The notes below the pieces were generated by a model. It saw only the letters and a list, made by a program, of their open reading frames with translations, ran no database searches and was not told the origin of the DNA. A stretch of DNA of 64,000 nt, from assembly GCF_004346925.1 (NCBI RefSeq), contig NZ_CP031167.1, positions 2,872,001-2,936,000 on the forward strand, given 5' to 3'. The number at the start of each line of letters is the position of its first letter. Positions within the stretch are counted from its first letter, which is position 1. The translations under genes and the position numbers were made by a program. The stretch is from Stenotrophomonas sp. ASS1. GTDB lineage: Bacteria > Pseudomonadota > Gammaproteobacteria > Xanthomonadales > Xanthomonadaceae. Below are positions 44,891 to 53,910 of this stretch, piece after piece.

Positions 44891-45787
44891 ATGATCCGGG
44901 TCCAGCAGGTCAGCCACGCCGACGCCCACGTTGCCATCCACGAGGTGCGCCAACGCGTGTTCGTGCAGGAACAGGGCATCGCCGCCGAGCTGGAACGCGA
45001 TGCGCTGGACCCGGTCAGTGCCCATGTGCTGGCGCTGGACAGTGACAACCAGCCGGTCGGCACGGGCCGGCTGGCCCCGGATGGCCGCATCGGCCGCATG
45101 GCGGTGCTGGCCAGCCATCGCAGCCGCGGGGTCGGCGAGGCCCTGCTGGAAGCACTGGTGGAGGCCGGGCGCCGGCTCGGCCTGGCCGAGCTGCATCTGC
45201 ACGCCCAGCTGCCCGCCCGTGACTTCTATGCCCGCCAGGGTTTCCTGCCCGAAGGCGAGGTGTTCGAGGAGGCCGGCATCGGCCACCAGCAGATGCGCCG
45301 CCGGTTGGGCGCGGCCAGTGCCATCGACAGCCGCGAGCAGGCGGTGGCCATCACCACGGCCATCGTCCACCGCGCCCGCCGCCAAGTGTGGCTGCACAGC
45401 CGTCAGCTGGACCCGGGACTGCTCGACGCGCCGTCGGTACAGGCCGCCCTGCGCCGCTTCGTCACCGCCCGCCACGACAAGCAGCTGCGGGTGATCGTGC
45501 ACGACGCCGCCGCGATCGCCTCTGCCGGGGCGCCACTGCTGGCGCTGGCCCAGCGCCTGCCCAGCGTGATCCAGTTCCGCGAGGTCACCGACCCGGTCGA
45601 CCGTGCACTGGCCTCGGCCTGTCTGCTCAACGATGCGGGCGACTTCTACTTTCGTCTGATCGGCCATCGCCTCGACGGCGAAGCCGGCATCGCGCTGCCG
45701 ACACGTTCGCAGCCGTTCGAGCAGCAATTGCAGCGCGTCTGGGACCGTTCGCGTGATTGCAGCGAACTGCGCGCGCTCGGCATCTGA
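44891..45787 (+). CDS. GNAT-family acetyltransferase with C-terminal extra domain
   Basis: A 298-residue protein. Residues about 1-135 form an ElaA/YjcF-like GNAT domain (VRQRVFVQEQGI, acetyl-CoA loop VLASHRSRGVGEALLEAL, LPARDFYARQGF). Residues about 145-298 form a second alpha/beta domain (WLHSRQLDPGLLDAP, LRVIVHDAA, SVIQFRE..DP) resembling a small uncharacterised family often fused to GNATs in this group. Substrate unknown. Close spacing (9 bp) suggests co-expression with roxA. Confidence 0.82.
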   Translation: MIRVQQVSHADAHVAIHEVRQRVFVQEQGIAAELERDALDPVSAHVLALDSDNQPVGTGRLAPDGRIGRMAVLASHRSRGVGEALLEALVEAGRRLGLAELHLHAQLPARDFYARQGFLPEGEVFEEAGIGHQQMRRRLGAASAIDSREQAVAITTAIVHRARRQVWLHSRQLDPGLLDAPSVQAALRRFVTARHDKQLRVIVHDAAAIASAGAPLLALAQRLPSVIQFREVTDPVDRALASACLLNDAGDFYFRLIGHRLDGEAGIALPTRSQPFEQQLQRVWDRSRDCSELRALGI

Positions 45788-45851
45788 GCGGAGCGGGCTG
45801 ACTCAACCTGTCTGGAACCGGCACCGGGGGACGCGCGATACCTCTAGTGGT

Positions 45852-45880
45852 GCCCCTTCGTGTCCGGTTGGGGGTACAAT
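45852..45880 (+). promoter_or_regulatory. Possible promoter of the sucAB-lpdA operon
   Basis: A -10-like TACAAT at 45875-45880 is the best match in the 186-bp gap before sucA. The -35 region at proper spacing is weak, so an activator or other sigma input would be needed. The leader would be about 90 nt. Confidence 0.35.
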
Positions 45881-45973
45881 TTGGCTGTTTGAACGCGCCC
45901 GCGCAGGGCTATTCATCTTCCTGCCGGGTCCTTCTGAAGCCATACCCCACAAAGCGAATCAACACCCTCCATC

Positions 45974-48805
45974 GTGGACAATCAACTGAAGCAGTTTGCG
46001 CAATCTTCGCAACTCGCCGGCGGCAACGCCTCCTATGTCGAGGACCTGTACGAGCAGTACCTGGTCTCCCCGGATAGTGTCGATCCCAAATGGAAAGCCT
46101 ACTTCGACGGCTTCAAGGGCCGTGAAGCAGGTGACATTCCGCACTCGGCCGTCATCTCCCACATTGCGGACGCGGCCAAGGATGCGCTGAAGGCCGGTAC
46201 CGGCAACGGTGCAGGCGACGAGCGCGAGCGCAATGTCGGTCGTCTGATCACTGCCTACCGTTCGCGCGGCCACCTGGACGCCCGCCTCGATCCGCTGGGC
46301 CTGGCCGCACCGGTCAACACCCCGGACCTGGGCCTGCCGTTCCACAGCCTGTCCGATGGCGACCTCAACAGCGAGTTCAGCACCGGCGGCGTCGGTGGCC
46401 AGCCGCGCATGAAGCTGCGCGACCTGCTGGCACGCCTGAAGGCGACCTACACCGGCTCGATCGGTGCGGAGTTCATGCACATCTCCGAGGTCGAGCAGCG
46501 CCAGTGGATCTACAAGAAGCTGGAACTGGCCGGTGGCAACTACCAGCTGGACGCTGATACCCAGCGCCGCACCCTGGAGCGCCTGACCGCGGCTGAAGGC
46601 CTGGAGCGCTACCTGCACACCAAGTACGTCGGCCAGAAGCGCTTCTCGCTGGAAGGCGGCGACTCGCTGATCCCGATGATGGACACCATCATCCGCAGCG
46701 CCGGCAAGGATGGCGTCAAGGACGTGGTGATCGGCATGGCCCACCGCGGCCGCCTGAACGTGCTGGTCAACACCCTGGGCAAGAATCCGCGCAAGCTGTT
46801 CGACGAATTCGAAGGCAAGTTCGAGCACGACGAGCACGCCTCGGCCGGTGACGTGAAGTACCACATGGGCTTCTCCGCCGACGTCGCCACCGATGGCGGC
46901 CCGGTGCACCTGGCGCTGGCGTTCAACCCGTCGCACCTGGAAATCGCCGACCCGGTCGTGGCCGGTTCCGTGCGTTCGCGCCAGGAGCGCCGCAAGGACA
47001 CCGCGCGCAAGCAGGTCATGCCCATCCTGATCCACGGCGACGCGGCCTTCTCCGGCCAGGGCGTGGTCATGGAACTGTTCCAGATGTCGCAGGCCCGCGG
47101 CTTCGCCGTCGGCGGCACCGTGCACATCGTGGTCAACAACCAGGTTGGCTTCACCACCTCCAACCCGCTGGATACGCGTTCCACGCGCTATGCCACCGAC
47201 GTGGCGAAGATGATCGCCGCCCCGGTGCTGCACGTGAACGGCGATGATCCGGAAGCCGTTGTGTTCGCCGCTCAGCTGGCCTTCGAGTTCCGCCAGACGT
47301 TCGCCAAGGACGTGGTCATCGACCTGATGTGCTACCGCCGTTGGGGCCACAACGAGGCCGACGAACCGGCGATCACCCAGCCACTGATGTACCAGGTGAT
47401 CCGCAAGCACGCCACCACCCGCGAGATGTACGCCGAGCAGCTGGAAAAGGCGGGCGTGATCGCCGCCGGTGCCGGCAAGGCGATGGTCGATGCCTACCGC
47501 GAGAAGCTGGATGCCGGTGAAGTGACCACCGAGCTGGCCAAGGTCGAGAAGACCCCGCCGACCAGCCCGCTGTTCGTCGATTGGCCGAAGCTGCTGGAAG
47601 GCAAGCTGTCCGACCCGATCTCGACCAAGGTCGAGAAGAACAAGCTGGTCGAACTGGCCAAGCTGATCAACACCATTCCGGACGAAGTGCAGCTGCACTC
47701 GCGCGTGGCCAAGGTCTACGACGACCGCCGCAAGATGGCCGCTGGCGAGATCCCGGGCGACTGGGGCTTTGCCGAGAACCTGGCGTACGCCACCCTGCTC
47801 GACGAAGGCAGTGCCCTGCGCCTGGTCGGCCAGGACGTGGGTCGCGGTACGTTCACGCACCGCCACGCGATCCTGCACGACCAGAAGACCGACAACTACT
47901 ACATGCCGCTGCGGCAGCTGGTGGATTCGCCGGAGAAGGCCACCGTCATCGATTCGCTGCTGAGCGAAGAAGCGGTGATGGCCTACGAGTACGGCTTCTC
48001 CACCACCGATCCGAACACGCTGTGCATCTGGGAAGGCCAGTTCGGCGACTTCGCCAACGGTGCCCAGGTCGTCATCGACCAGTTCATCGCCGCCGGTGAG
48101 GCCAAGTGGGGCCGCATCTCCGGCCTGACCCTGCTGCTGCCGCATGGCTATGAAGGTCAGGGCCCGGAACACAGCTCGGCGCGCCTGGAGCGCTTCCTGC
48201 AGCTGTGCGCGCTGGAGAACATGCTGGTGGTGGTGCCGTCGACCCCGGCACAGGCCTTCCACATGCTGCGTCGCCAGCAGCACCTGACCACCCGCAAGCC
48301 GCTGGTGGTGATGTCGCCGAAGTCGCTGCTGCGCCACAAGCTGGCCGTGTCGACCCTGGACGAACTGGCCAACGGCGAGTTCCAGCACCTGATCGGCGAC
48401 GCCAACGCGGACGCCAAGAAGGTCAAGCGCGTGGTGCTGTGCTCGGGCAAGGTCTACTACGACCTGCTGGAAGACCAGACCAAGCGTGGCCAGGACGACG
48501 TGGCGATCATCCGCGTGGAGCAGCTGTACCCGTTCCCGCGTGCGCTGCTGGCTGCCGAACTGAAGAAGTACGGCAAGGCCACCGACGTGGTGTGGACGCA
48601 GGAAGAACCGCAGAACCAGGGTGCGTGGTACCAGATCCGCCACCACCTGCAGTTCTGCCTGGCCGATGGCCAGAACCTGCACTACGCCGGTCGCGCACGT
48701 TCGGCTTCGCCGGCTGCCGGTCACATGGCTGACCACGTCCGCGAACAGCAGCAGCTGGTCGCCGATGCACTGGTCAACCCGTTCAACGACACGTTCGCTG
48801 AATAA
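45974..48805 (+). CDS. sucA: 2-oxoglutarate dehydrogenase E1 component
   Basis: The thiamine-diphosphate decarboxylase of the 2-oxoglutarate dehydrogenase complex in the TCA cycle. The 943-residue protein starts with GTG at 45974 (MDNQLKQFAQSSQLAGGNAS) and shows SYVEDLYEQYLVSPDSVDPKW, the GMAHRGRLNVLVNTLGK segment, HLALAFNPSHLEI, the TPP region ILIHGDAAFSGQGVVMELFQ and the beta-like domain LLPHGYEGQGPEHSSARLER. No clear Shine-Dalgarno lies before the GTG. It begins the three-gene operon; sucB follows after 40 bp. Confidence 0.96.
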   Translation: MDNQLKQFAQSSQLAGGNASYVEDLYEQYLVSPDSVDPKWKAYFDGFKGREAGDIPHSAVISHIADAAKDALKAGTGNGAGDERERNVGRLITAYRSRGHLDARLDPLGLAAPVNTPDLGLPFHSLSDGDLNSEFSTGGVGGQPRMKLRDLLARLKATYTGSIGAEFMHISEVEQRQWIYKKLELAGGNYQLDADTQRRTLERLTAAEGLERYLHTKYVGQKRFSLEGGDSLIPMMDTIIRSAGKDGVKDVVIGMAHRGRLNVLVNTLGKNPRKLFDEFEGKFEHDEHASAGDVKYHMGFSADVATDGGPVHLALAFNPSHLEIADPVVAGSVRSRQERRKDTARKQVMPILIHGDAAFSGQGVVMELFQMSQARGFAVGGTVHIVVNNQVGFTTSNPLDTRSTRYATDVAKMIAAPVLHVNGDDPEAVVFAAQLAFEFRQTFAKDVVIDLMCYRRWGHNEADEPAITQPLMYQVIRKHATTREMYAEQLEKAGVIAAGAGKAMVDAYREKLDAGEVTTELAKVEKTPPTSPLFVDWPKLLEGKLSDPISTKVEKNKLVELAKLINTIPDEVQLHSRVAKVYDDRRKMAAGEIPGDWGFAENLAYATLLDEGSALRLVGQDVGRGTFTHRHAILHDQKTDNYYMPLRQLVDSPEKATVIDSLLSEEAVMAYEYGFSTTDPNTLCIWEGQFGDFANGAQVVIDQFIAAGEAKWGRISGLTLLLPHGYEGQGPEHSSARLERFLQLCALENMLVVVPSTPAQAFHMLRRQQHLTTRKPLVVMSPKSLLRHKLAVSTLDELANGEFQHLIGDANADAKKVKRVVLCSGKVYYDLLEDQTKRGQDDVAIIRVEQLYPFPRALLAAELKKYGKATDVVWTQEEPQNQGAWYQIRHHLQFCLADGQNLHYAGRARSASPAAGHMADHVREQQQLVADALVNPFNDTFAE

Positions 48806-48845
48806 TCCTCCCCCTATTTAGAAGACAAACCAGGAAGCTCCCGCA

Positions 48846-50045
48846 ATGGCCACCGAAGTCAAAGCCCCGGTACTGCCCGAATCCGTCGCCGACGGCACCA
48901 TCGCCACCTGGCACAAGAAGGTGGGCGACGCCGTCAAGCGCGACGAAAACCTGCTTGACCTGGAAACCGACAAGGTCGTCCTGGAAGTGCCGTCGCCGGT
49001 CGACGGCGTGCTCAAGGAAATCAAGTTCGCCGAAGGCTCGACCGTGACCTCCAGCCAGGTCGTGGCGATCATCGAGGAAGGCGCCGTCGCTGCTGCCCCG
49101 GCTCCGGCCGCTGAAGAGAAGAAGGCCGAGGCCGCTCCGGCCGCCGCTGCGCCGGCCGCTGCCGCCGCTCCGGCCCCGGCTGCCAAGTCGGCCGCCGACA
49201 CCCTGCCGCCGGGCGCCCGCTTCACCGCCATCACCGAAGGCGTGAACCCGGCCGACGTCGACGGCACCGGCCGTCGCGGCGCAGTGACCAAGGAAGACAT
49301 CGTCAACTTCGCCCGCAACGGCGGCGCCGGCAAGGCCGGTGGCGCACGTCCGGAAGAGCGCGTGCCGATGACCCGCATCCGCAAGCGCATCGCCGAGCGC
49401 CTGATGGAGTCGAAGAACTCCACCGCCATGCTGACCACCTTCAACGAAGTCGACCTGTCCAAGGTCTCGGCGGCGCGCAAGGAACTGCAGGACGAGTTCG
49501 TCAAGGCACACGGCATCAAGCTGGGCTTCATGAGCTTCTTCGTGAAGGCCGCTGCCAATGCCCTGCAGCGCTTCCCGCTGGTCAACGCCTCGATCGACGG
49601 CGACGACATCATCTACCACGGCTACTCGGACATCTCGATCGCCGTGTCGACCGAGAAGGGCCTGGTCACGCCGGTGCTGCGCAACGTCGAGCGCATGTCG
49701 TTCGCCGACATCGAGAAGACCATCGCCGACTACGCCAAGAAGGCCCGTGACGGCAAGCTGAGCCTGGAAGAACTGCAGGGCGGCACCTTCACCGTGACCA
49801 ACGGCGGCACCTTCGGTTCGCTGCTGTCGACCCCGATCATCAACCCGCCGCAGAGCGCCATCCTGGGCATGCATGCCATCAAGGAGCGTCCGATCGCCCA
49901 GAACGGCCAGGTCGTGATCGCGCCGATGATGTACCTGGCGCTGTCGTACGACCACCGCATCATCGACGGCAAGGACTCGGTGCAGTTCCTGGTGGACATC
50001 AAGAACCAGCTGGAAAACCCGGGCCGCATGCTGTTCGGCCTGTAA
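48846..50045 (+). CDS. sucB: Dihydrolipoamide succinyltransferase (E2 of 2-oxoglutarate dehydrogenase)
   Basis: The core of the complex, 399 residues. A single lipoyl domain (lipoylated Lys43 in ETDKVVLEV) is followed by a long Ala/Pro linker (about 80-118), a peripheral-subunit-binding domain ([20 protein letters not shown] through EDIVNFARN) and the catalytic domain from about residue 170. The active-site motif [14 protein letters not shown] is near the C terminus. AGGAAG before the ATG is a good ribosome binding site. Confidence 0.96.
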   Translation: MATEVKAPVLPESVADGTIATWHKKVGDAVKRDENLLDLETDKVVLEVPSPVDGVLKEIKFAEGSTVTSSQVVAIIEEGAVAAAPAPAAEEKKAEAAPAAAAPAAAAAPAPAAKSAADTLPPGARFTAITEGVNPADVDGTGRRGAVTKEDIVNFARNGGAGKAGGARPEERVPMTRIRKRIAERLMESKNSTAMLTTFNEVDLSKVSAARKELQDEFVKAHGIKLGFMSFFVKAAANALQRFPLVNASIDGDDIIYHGYSDISIAVSTEKGLVTPVLRNVERMSFADIEKTIADYAKKARDGKLSLEELQGGTFTVTNGGTFGSLLSTPIINPPQSAILGMHAIKERPIAQNGQVVIAPMMYLALSYDHRIIDGKDSVQFLVDIKNQLENPGRMLFGL

Positions 50046-50056
50046 GACACCTCCCG

Positions 50057-50080
50057 CCCCTCCGCGCCTGCGCGGAGGGG
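50057..50080 (+). promoter_or_regulatory. Intercistronic hairpin between sucB and lpdA
   Basis: A strong stem CCCCTCCGCG/CGCGGAGGGG is followed by only a short TTCT. It looks like a partial terminator or mRNA-processing hairpin, which could reduce lpdA relative to sucAB. Confidence 0.5.
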
Positions 50081-50108
50081 TTCTGGTAATGCATCAAGGA
50101 ATAATTCA

Positions 50109-51545
50109 ATGGCTGAACAATTCGACGTCGTAGTCATCGGTGCCGGCCCGGCCGGTTACCACGCTGCCATCCGCGCGGCACAGCTGGGCCTGAAGACCGC
50201 CTGCATCGACGCAGCGCTGGGCAAGGACGGCAAGCCGGCCCTCGGCGGCACCTGCCTGCGCGTGGGCTGCATCCCGTCCAAGGCGCTGCTGGATTCCTCG
50301 CGCCAGTTCTGGAACATGGGCCACATCTTTGGCGACCACGGCATCAGCTTCAAGGATGCCAAGATCGACGTCGAGGCGATGGTTGGCCGCAAGGACAAGA
50401 TCGTCAAGCAGTTCACCGGCGGCATCGGCATGCTGTTCAAGGCCAACAAGGTCGCCGCCTACTACGGCTTCGGCGAACTGCAGCCGGGCAACGTGGTCAA
50501 GGTCACCCAGCATGACGGTTCCATCGTCGAGCTGAAGGGCACCAACGTCATCATCGCCGCCGGTTCGGATTCGATCGAACTGCCGTTCGCCAAGTTCGAC
50601 GGCGAGACCATCGTCGACAACGTCGGCGGCCTGGACTTCACCGAAGTGCCGAACCGCCTGGCCGTGATCGGCGCCGGCGTGATCGGCCTGGAACTGGGCA
50701 GCGTGTGGAAGCGCCTGGGCGCTGAAGTCACCATCCTGGAAGCACTGCCGGACTTCCTGGCCGTGGCCGACGCCGAAGTGGCCAAGACCGCTGCCAAGGA
50801 ATTCAAGAAGCAGGGCCTGGACATCCGCCTCGGCGCCAAGGTCTCCAAGACCGAGATCACCGGCAAGGGCAAGAAGAAGGAAGTCGTTGTCACCTACACC
50901 GACAGCGAAGGCGAAAAGACCCTGACCGTGGACAAGCTGCTGGTGGCCGTTGGCCGTCGCGCCGCCACCAAGGGCCTGCTGGCCGAAGGCACCGGCGTCA
51001 AGATCAACGAGCGCGGCCAGATCGAAGTCGATGCGCACTGCCACACCGGCGTCAACGGCGTGTGGGCGGTCGGCGACTGCGTGCGCGGCCCGATGCTGGC
51101 GCACAAGGGCTTCGAGGAAGGCATCGCGGTGGCTGAGCTGATCGCCGGCCTGCCGGGCCACGTCAACTTCGACACCATCCCGTGGGTCATCTACACCGAG
51201 CCGGAGCTGGCATGGGTCGGCAAGACCGAAGCACAGCTGAAGGCCGAAGGCATTCCGTACAAGGCCGGCAGCTTCCCGTTCGCCGCCAACGGCCGTGCCG
51301 TGGCGATGATCGAGCCGGCAGGCTTCGTGAAGATCCTGGCCCATGCCGAAACCGACCGCATCCTCGGCATGCACCTGGTCGGCGCCAACGTCTCCGAGCT
51401 GGTGCACGAAGGCGTGCTGACCATGGAGTTCAGCGGCTCGGCCGATGACCTGGCCCGCATCTGCCACGCTCACCCGTCGCTGTCGGAAGTGATCCACGAC
51501 GCCGCGATGGCGGTCAGCAAGCGCGCCATCCACAAGGCGAACTGA
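50109..51545 (+). CDS. lpdA: Dihydrolipoyl dehydrogenase (E3)
   Basis: An FAD enzyme that reoxidises the lipoyl groups with NAD, 478 residues. FAD motif VVIGAGPAGYHAAIRAAQLG, redox-active Cys49 and Cys54 in GGTCLRVGCIPSK, NAD motif AVIGAGVIGLELGSVWKRLG, and the C-terminal base in HAHPSLSEVIHDAA. AAGGA lies 11 nt before the ATG. Its place behind sucAB argues for a role in the 2-oxoglutarate complex, though it may also serve other 2-oxo acid complexes such as the one implied by the E1 fusion gene near 62 kb. Confidence 0.95.
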   Translation: MAEQFDVVVIGAGPAGYHAAIRAAQLGLKTACIDAALGKDGKPALGGTCLRVGCIPSKALLDSSRQFWNMGHIFGDHGISFKDAKIDVEAMVGRKDKIVKQFTGGIGMLFKANKVAAYYGFGELQPGNVVKVTQHDGSIVELKGTNVIIAAGSDSIELPFAKFDGETIVDNVGGLDFTEVPNRLAVIGAGVIGLELGSVWKRLGAEVTILEALPDFLAVADAEVAKTAAKEFKKQGLDIRLGAKVSKTEITGKGKKKEVVVTYTDSEGEKTLTVDKLLVAVGRRAATKGLLAEGTGVKINERGQIEVDAHCHTGVNGVWAVGDCVRGPMLAHKGFEEGIAVAELIAGLPGHVNFDTIPWVIYTEPELAWVGKTEAQLKAEGIPYKAGSFPFAANGRAVAMIEPAGFVKILAHAETDRILGMHLVGANVSELVHEGVLTMEFSGSADDLARICHAHPSLSEVIHDAAMAVSKRAIHKAN

Positions 51546-51559
51546 TCTGCACCCAGGTG

Positions 51560-51583
51560 GGTGCCGACCGTTGGTCGGCGCAC
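51560..51583. repeat. SMAG-like hairpin after lpdA
   Basis: Stem GTGCCGACC/GGTCGGCGCAC, preceded by GTGG instead of GTAG. It is a degenerate copy just upstream of the terminator. Confidence 0.6.
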
Positions 51584-51593
51584 TCCAGCAATC

Positions 51594-51622
51594 AAAAAAC
51601 CCCGCCTCGGCGGGGTTTTTTG
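51594..51622 (+). terminator. Terminator of the sucAB-lpdA operon
   Basis: Stem CCCCGCC/GGCGGGG flanked by AAAAAA and TTTTTT, so it works on both strands. It lies 50 bp past lpdA and between convergent genes. Confidence 0.95.
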
Positions 51623-51636
51623 ATTGCGCTGATGAT

Positions 51637-51697
51637 GTAGAGCCGAGCCCACGCTCGGCTATCCCGGGAAAAGAGCCGAGCATCGGCTCGGCGCTAC
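51637..51697. repeat. SMAG inverted pair overlapping a stop codon
   Basis: A forward copy (GTAG at 51637, stem AGCCGAGC/GCTCGGCT) and a reverse copy ending in CTAC (51694-51697). On the minus strand the TAG within the GTAG of the reverse copy is the stop codon of the small exported protein gene. Confidence 0.88.
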
Positions 51698-51942
51698 ACC
51701 TTTCCAGCCGGCTTCTTCGGCGGATCATCACAGATCCGGTGCTGGACCACGGTTTCACCCGCCTTCCATTCCTTCACTACCCGGCAGTGCTCCTTGGGTT
51801 TGACCGCCTTGGCCGCCGCTGCATCCGCCTCGTCGGCAGCGGCAGTCTGCTGGCGCTCCAGCCACACCGAGGGTGGCGCTGGAGGTGTGGCCAGTGCCGG
51901 CCCCGCGAGCAATGCCAGCGCCACCAGCAGCACCGTCCTCAT
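51694..51942 (-). CDS. Small exported protein, unknown
   Basis: An 82-residue protein with a clear signal peptide (MRTVLLVALALLAGPALA-TPP). The mature ~64 residues are Ala/Lys-rich with two cysteines (KEHCRVVKEW, QHRICDDPPKKP) that could form a disulfide. No family recognised. ATG overlaps the stop of the upstream membrane protein (ATGA), so translation is coupled. The stop codon comes from a SMAG copy. Confidence 0.65.
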   Translation of the reverse strand: MRTVLLVALALLAGPALATPPAPPSVWLERQQTAAADEADAAAAKAVKPKEHCRVVKEWKAGETVVQHRICDDPPKKPAGKV

Positions 51943-52154
51943 GCAGCCACCGCCCGGCCACCGAGCAGGCGCGCCGGCAGCATGAACAGCGCGCGCAGGA
52001 ACGCGAACAGGGCCGAGAAGGTGATGCCGACCAGGCGGAACGGCAGACTCAGCAGCCACACGAACGGCCAAGCGATCAGGGCGAGGATCGCCAGCGGCCA
52101 GCACAGCACGAACAGCAGGCACCACACACCGAGCGCGAACAAGGTCTTCATCAC
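51939..52154 (-). CDS. Small inner-membrane protein, unknown
   Basis: A 71-residue hydrophobic protein with two adjoining membrane segments (LFALGVWCLLFVLCWPLAIL and IAWPFVWLLSLPFRLVGI) and an amphipathic C-terminal half (FLRALFMLPARLLGGR). Starts MMKTLF; a GGAGACC ribosome binding site is just upstream on the minus strand. It is coupled to the exported protein by a 4-nt overlap. Function unknown. Confidence 0.65.
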   Translation of the reverse strand: MMKTLFALGVWCLLFVLCWPLAILALIAWPFVWLLSLPFRLVGITFSALFAFLRALFMLPARLLGGRAVAA

Positions 52155-52288
52155 GGTCTCCTTGTGGCGGCACCCTGCCGCCTGCGGACACCTTGGCGCC
52201 CCGCCCTGGCCGCCCGCAAACGGTTTGCGACGAAACCCGGGCTGGGGGCGATGAAACCGATTGTGGGGAAACCGGAGATTCAGGAGAT

Positions 52289-52311
52289 TGCCGGCCAGCG
52301 GCCGGCACTAC
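52289..52311. repeat. Single SMAG copy after phoD
   Basis: Reverse copy TGCCGGCC/GGCCGGCA ending in CTAC at 52308-52311, 10 bp from the phosphatase stop. No partner copy nearby. Confidence 0.85.
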
Positions 52312-52320
52312 CGCAGGGAT

Positions 52321-53910
52321 TTACACCGGGACCGCGCCCGGGCGGCCGTGGGTCACCTGGAAACGCGCCGCGGTGCGCACCACAGCGTCCGCACGCAGCA
52401 CGCTGTCGGCGAAGCGTAGTTCCGCGTCCACGGTCTGCCGGTTCAGCTGCAGCTTCCACCAGCCACGGCGGTCACCGTCGAAGTAACGGATATGCGGGTT
52501 CTGCGGAATCGACGGCCCGTAGTACGGCCCGTATGGCGTGTCGTCGCCGCCACTGCTGATCGCCGGAGCGATGAATTCGGTGGCTACGACCGGCGCACTG
52601 GCCGCGTCGAAATCCAGCTTCAGGTCGTTGACGAAGGTGGAATGCCAGTCGCCACCCAACACGATGGCATTGCCCTGCCCGCCTGCCTGCATCGCCTGCA
52701 GCAGCCGGTTACGTGCGGCGGGATAGCCATCCCAGGCGTCATTCCAGAAGCGCTCGCGTGGCGTGCCACCGTCCAGCCGCAGCTGCGCCATCAGCAACTG
52801 CTGCACCACCACGTTCCAGCGCGTGCCCTGCGCGGCCGCCATCGACTGCGCGAACCACGCCTCCTGGCCCGTGCCGAGCATGCTCATGCGCGGGTCCAGT
52901 GCAGCATCACAGCGTGGCGACTCGCCCACGCCACAGGGATTGGCCGGGCGGAACTGGCGGCAATCGAGCAGGGTCAGCTGCGCCAGATCGCCGTAACGCA
53001 GGCGCCGATGCACGCGCAGGCCGCCGTTGCCCGCAGGTGTGCTGCGCATCGGCAGATGCTCGTAGAACGCGCGGTAGGCGGCGGCGCGGCGGATGATGAA
53101 GTCCTCCGTTGATACGCCGGGCTTTTCCGGGTGGACGCCGGAGTAATCGTTCTGTACTTCATGGTCGTCCCAGATCACCGCGAACGCGTGTGCGGCATGC
53201 GCGGCCTGCAGATCCGGATCGAGCTTGTACAGCGCGTACTGGTCACGGTAGCGCTCCAGGCTGACGGTCTCGCCACTGAAGCGTTGCGCATCCAGCGCAC
53301 GACCACGCGCGTTCTGCAGCGGGCTGTATTCGTACAGGTAGTCACCCGCATGCAGCACCAGGTCGACATCACTCTGCGCGATATCGCGCAGCACCGGGTA
53401 GTAGCCGCTGTTCCAGGCCTGGCAGGTGCACAGGGCCAACCGAAGCTGCTGCAGTTGCGTGTCCAGCGGCGGCGCGGTGCGGAAGTGGCCGACCGCGCTC
53501 TCCTCGTCGCCATCGCAGGCGAAACGATAGTAGTAGTCACGGCCCGGGCGCAGGCCGTTGACCTCCACGTGCACCGAATGCGCCAGCTCGGGCACCGCGG
53601 CCGCAGTCCCCCGCTGCACCAGCCGGCGCATGCCCGGGTCCTCGGCCACGAACCAGCGCACCGGCACCGCCCGCGACGGCATGCCGCCGCCATTGAGCGG
53701 GTCCGGTGCCAGCCGCGTCCACAATACGGCCCCCTGTGGATCCGGATCACCGGCGGCGACACCGAGGGTGAACGGATCGCGCCCCAGCCGCGGCCGTGGG
53801 CCGGCCGTGGCCAACCCCGGCATCGCCGCCAGCGCGATCGCCGCCCCCGCGCCCTGCCACGCCATGCGCAGCAGGCGACGACGGCTTTCCGGATCGACAG
53901 GCCCGCGCAT
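52321..53910 (-). CDS. phoD: PhoD-like alkaline phosphatase/phosphodiesterase, Tat-exported
   Basis: A 529-residue periplasmic metallophosphatase. The N terminus has a twin-arginine signal (SRRRLLRMAW, then a hydrophobic stretch ending ATA-GPRP). The PhoD N-terminal domain begins DPFTLGVAAGDPDPQGAVLW; metal-site motifs include VLHAGDYLYEY, VIWDDHEVQNDYSG and VLGGDWHSTFVNDL. It releases phosphate from organic phosphoesters. The ATG overlaps the stop of the TonB-dependent receptor gene, so the two make one operon behind a Pho-box-like promoter. Confidence 0.93.
   Translation of the reverse strand: MRGPVDPESRRRLLRMAWQGAGAAIALAAMPGLATAGPRPRLGRDPFTLGVAAGDPDPQGAVLWTRLAPDPLNGGGMPSRAVPVRWFVAEDPGMRRLVQRGTAAAVPELAHSVHVEVNGLRPGRDYYYRFACDGDEESAVGHFRTAPPLDTQLQQLRLALCTCQAWNSGYYPVLRDIAQSDVDLVLHAGDYLYEYSPLQNARGRALDAQRFSGETVSLERYRDQYALYKLDPDLQAAHAAHAFAVIWDDHEVQNDYSGVHPEKPGVSTEDFIIRRAAAYRAFYEHLPMRSTPAGNGGLRVHRRLRYGDLAQLTLLDCRQFRPANPCGVGESPRCDAALDPRMSMLGTGQEAWFAQSMAAAQGTRWNVVVQQLLMAQLRLDGGTPRERFWNDAWDGYPAARNRLLQAMQAGGQGNAIVLGGDWHSTFVNDLKLDFDAASAPVVATEFIAPAISSGGDDTPYGPYYGPSIPQNPHIRYFDGDRRGWWKLQLNRQTVDAELRFADSVLRADAVVRTAARFQVTHGRPGAVPV

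Noticed and set aside
45959..48736. 925-codon minus-strand frame opposite sucA
   Set aside because: Shadow of a well-conserved E1 gene.
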